From the NCBI GenBank assembly GCA_004296815.1, contig SCVT01000282.1:1-6755 (forward strand): a stretch of DNA of 6,755 nucleotides, written 5' to 3'. Source of the DNA: Reyranella sp. Lineage in GTDB: Bacteria > Pseudomonadota > Alphaproteobacteria > Reyranellales > Reyranellaceae. Numbering within the stretch: the stretch's first letter is position 1; every line of letters begins with the position of its first letter. Positions 5,286 through 6,755 of the stretch are shown here, in pieces. A program made the translations under genes and the position numbers. The notes below the pieces were generated by a model. It saw nothing but the letters and a program-made list of their open reading frames with translations, did no database searches and had not been told where the DNA came from.

Positions 5286-6449
5286 CTAGCCCATCCTCCC
5301 CGGATTGAAGAGGCCCTTCGGATCGAAGCTTTCCTTCACGCGCGCGGCGAGGGCCGCGAGTGCTGGCGACTGCGGCTGGAACACTGGCACCGCGGCACGC
5401 ACGGCTTCCGGCGCACGGATCAGAATCGCATGGCCGCCGGTCGGGCCGATGGCGCCGCGCACCAGCGCATGGTCGGCGTCGGCGCTCGCGGGCAGTGCCA
5501 GCCAGACGAGACCACCCGACCAGTCGTAGAACGCCTCGGCGGCCAGCCGCTGCGCGCGGATGCGTGCCACGATCGCGGGGCCTTCTGTCGGCGGACAGGA
5601 GATCTTCCACACGACATCGCCGGCGCCCGCCTCGAGCGGCGCCACGTCGCGCACCTCGCGCCAGAAGGTGCGGCTCTCCAGCGTGCCCAGCTCCTGCATC
5701 TCCGCACCCGTCAGCAGCTCGCGCAGACCCTTCAGGCGCGCCTCGACCGAGGGCGCGACGCCTTCGACACGGAGCGCGGTCTTGCCCGCGACATGCGCCG
5801 CGCCCGACACTTCGTGCGGGCTTCCCATGGCGGCGCACATCGCCTTCACGGCGGCCTCGTCGTCCAGCCCCAGGAGCAAGAGGGTGCGCGTCTGGTCGGG
5901 CGCGGGCAGCACCTTCACCGATACCTCGTCGAGCACGGCCAGCGTACCCCAGGAGCCCGCGAGGATCTTGGAGAGATCGTAGCCGGTGACGTTCTTCATC
6001 ACCTTGCCGCCCGACTTGAAGGCCTCGCCGCGGCCGTTGACGCCGCTGAAGCCCAGCAGGTGATCGCGCGCAGCGCCGGCCGAGAGACGCCGCGGCCCCG
6101 CAAGGTTGCCCATCACCGCGCCGACCAGAGTCCCCTCGCCCGCCGCACGGCCGAGCAGCGGGCCGAGATCGGGCGGCTCGAAGGCCAGCATCTGGTTGCG
6201 CTGCGCCAGGAGCGCCTCGACATCCTTGAGCGGCGTGCCGGCGCGGAGCGTCACGACCAGCTCCTCGGGCGCATAGTCGACAACGCCTGCGATGCCCGAG
6301 AGGTCGAGCACCTGGTCGCACTGCATGGGCTTGCCGAGCGCCAGCTTGGCGCCGCTGCCGCGCACGTCGAGCGTGACGCCGTCGTTCAGCGCCCATTCGA
6401 CCGCCTGCCGCAGCTCCGCGGACGAGCGCGGCTTGATCGTGCCAGCCAT
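5286..6449 (-). CDS. glcE: Glycolate oxidase FAD-binding subunit GlcE
   Basis: This 387-residue protein belongs to the FAD-linked oxidase (PCMH-type) family and is the second flavin-fold subunit of glycolate oxidase. The N-terminal FAD-binding region includes VRGSGAKLALGKP (29-41), the LRAGTPLKDVEALLA segment (68-82) and the block from GAVMGNLAGPRR to KNVTGYDLSKILAGSWGTLAVLDEVSVKVLP (110-182), all characteristic of GlcE. The C-terminus FDPKGLFNPGRM resembles the closing motif of this oxidase group. Length is normal and the reading frame is intact. The ATG at 6449 is four bases after the glcD stop with no obvious SD, which implies translational coupling. It acts with GlcD and GlcF at the cytoplasmic side of the membrane. 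Confidence 0.95.
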   Translation of the reverse strand: MAGTIKPRSSAELRQAVEWALNDGVTLDVRGSGAKLALGKPMQCDQVLDLSGIAGVVDYAPEELVVTLRAGTPLKDVEALLAQRNQMLAFEPPDLGPLLGRAAGEGTLVGAVMGNLAGPRRLSAGAARDHLLGFSGVNGRGEAFKSGGKVMKNVTGYDLSKILAGSWGTLAVLDEVSVKVLPAPDQTRTLLLLGLDDEAAVKAMCAAMGSPHEVSGAAHVAGKTALRVEGVAPSVEARLKGLRELLTGAEMQELGTLESRTFWREVRDVAPLEAGAGDVVWKISCPPTEGPAIVARIRAQRLAAEAFYDWSGGLVWLALPASADADHALVRGAIGPTGGHAILIRAPEAVRAAVPVFQPQSPALAALAARVKESFDPKGLFNPGRMG

Positions 6450-6453
6450 CTCG

Positions 6454-6755
6454 TCAGAACCGCGGGATGTCGGGGAACGGGAGCTTGTTCTGCGTCACGA
6501 CCAGGCGGCCGAGCTCGGCGCAGCGGCGCAGCTTGGGGAACACCTTGCCGGGATTGAGCAGGTGGTCGGGATCAAAGGCGCACTTCACGCGCATCTGCTG
6601 GTCCAAGTCGATCTCGGTGAACTGCTCGCCCATCAGATCGCGCTTCTCGATGCCGACTCCGTGCTCGCCGGTCAGCACGCCGCCCACCCGCACGCAGAGG
6701 CGCAGGATGTCCGCGCCGAACTCCTCGCAGCGCCGCAGCTCCTCGGGGTTATTCG
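6454..6755 (-). CDS. glcD: Glycolate oxidase catalytic subunit GlcD, C-terminal 99 residues only (5' part outside window)
   Basis: The gene runs off the right edge and only the last 99 residues are visible. They include the hallmark VGGVLTGEHGVGIEKRDL and FDPDHLLNPGKVFP, the conserved end of the FAD-oxidase C-terminal domain found in GlcD and D-lactate dehydrogenase-like enzymes. The final segment KLPFPDIPRF precedes TGA at 6456-6454. With glcE four bases downstream and glcF next, the order is the canonical glcDEF. GlcD is the main FAD subunit that oxidises glycolate. The start, promoter and any glc regulator lie outside the window. Confidence 0.93.
   Translation of the reverse strand, partial: NNPEELRRCEEFGADILRLCVRVGGVLTGEHGVGIEKRDLMGEQFTEIDLDQQMRVKCAFDPDHLLNPGKVFPKLRRCAELGRLVVTQNKLPFPDIPRF

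Noticed and set aside
3589..5289. Long plus-strand open frame of 566 codons opposite glcF, and a similar one of 375 codons at 5430-6557 opposite glcE
   Set aside because: Both are low-complexity Arg/Ala/His-rich translations antisense to clearly homologous glc genes. This is the usual effect of high GC on stop-codon frequency.
5284..6396. glcF reading frame staying open upstream through glcE, suggesting a larger fusion protein
   Set aside because: The upstream part is an Arg-rich shadow of glcE. The GlcF homology begins at the methionine at 5283, right after the glcE stop.

Overview
The window is GC-rich, uses the codons typical of a GC-rich proteobacterium, and is tightly packed with short gaps or overlaps between genes. 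The three-gene glycolate oxidase set (glcD-glcE-glcF), a divergent MarR/cupin pair and the overall composition suggest an alphaproteobacterium (Rhizobiales- or Reyranella-like). The genus is inference only. No RNA gene, mobile element, CRISPR array or long repeat was seen, and no gene-free stretch exceeds about 85 bases.

Layout. On the minus strand, reading right to left from about 3374, come five genes. They are a small cupin, a small exported protein of unknown function, an exported TPR protein, a PuuD-like class I glutamine amidotransferase-fold hydrolase (peptidase C26), and a metal-dependent amidohydrolase cut by the left edge. The TPR and C26 genes overlap by four bases (ATGA), so those two are almost certainly co-transcribed. 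The other gaps are 40-85 bases. A MarR-family repressor gene (3455-3967, plus strand) faces away from the cupin gene. It ends tail-to-tail, with a four-base overlap, against glcF. The glycolate oxidase operon then continues to the right edge as glcF, glcE and the last 99 residues of glcD, all on the minus strand.

How the parts fit. The 80-base gap between cupin and marR holds two copies of one palindrome (half-site TCTTGA), 26 bp apart. Each copy carries the -35 hexamer of one promoter and the -10 hexamer of the opposing one. This is a clean arrangement for a MarR repressor that controls itself and the cupin gene, and possibly the genes after it. GlcDEF oxidises glycolate to glyoxylate through FAD subunits and an Fe-S subunit. 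Nothing in the sequence ties the MarR regulator to glc except the convergent arrangement.

Most of the window is recognisable metabolic sequence. The points most worth a second look are the interlocked operator/promoter region, a probable non-canonical ATT start that restores a signal peptide to the TPR protein, a seven-codon leader ORF overlapping the marR start, and the unrecognised small exported protein.
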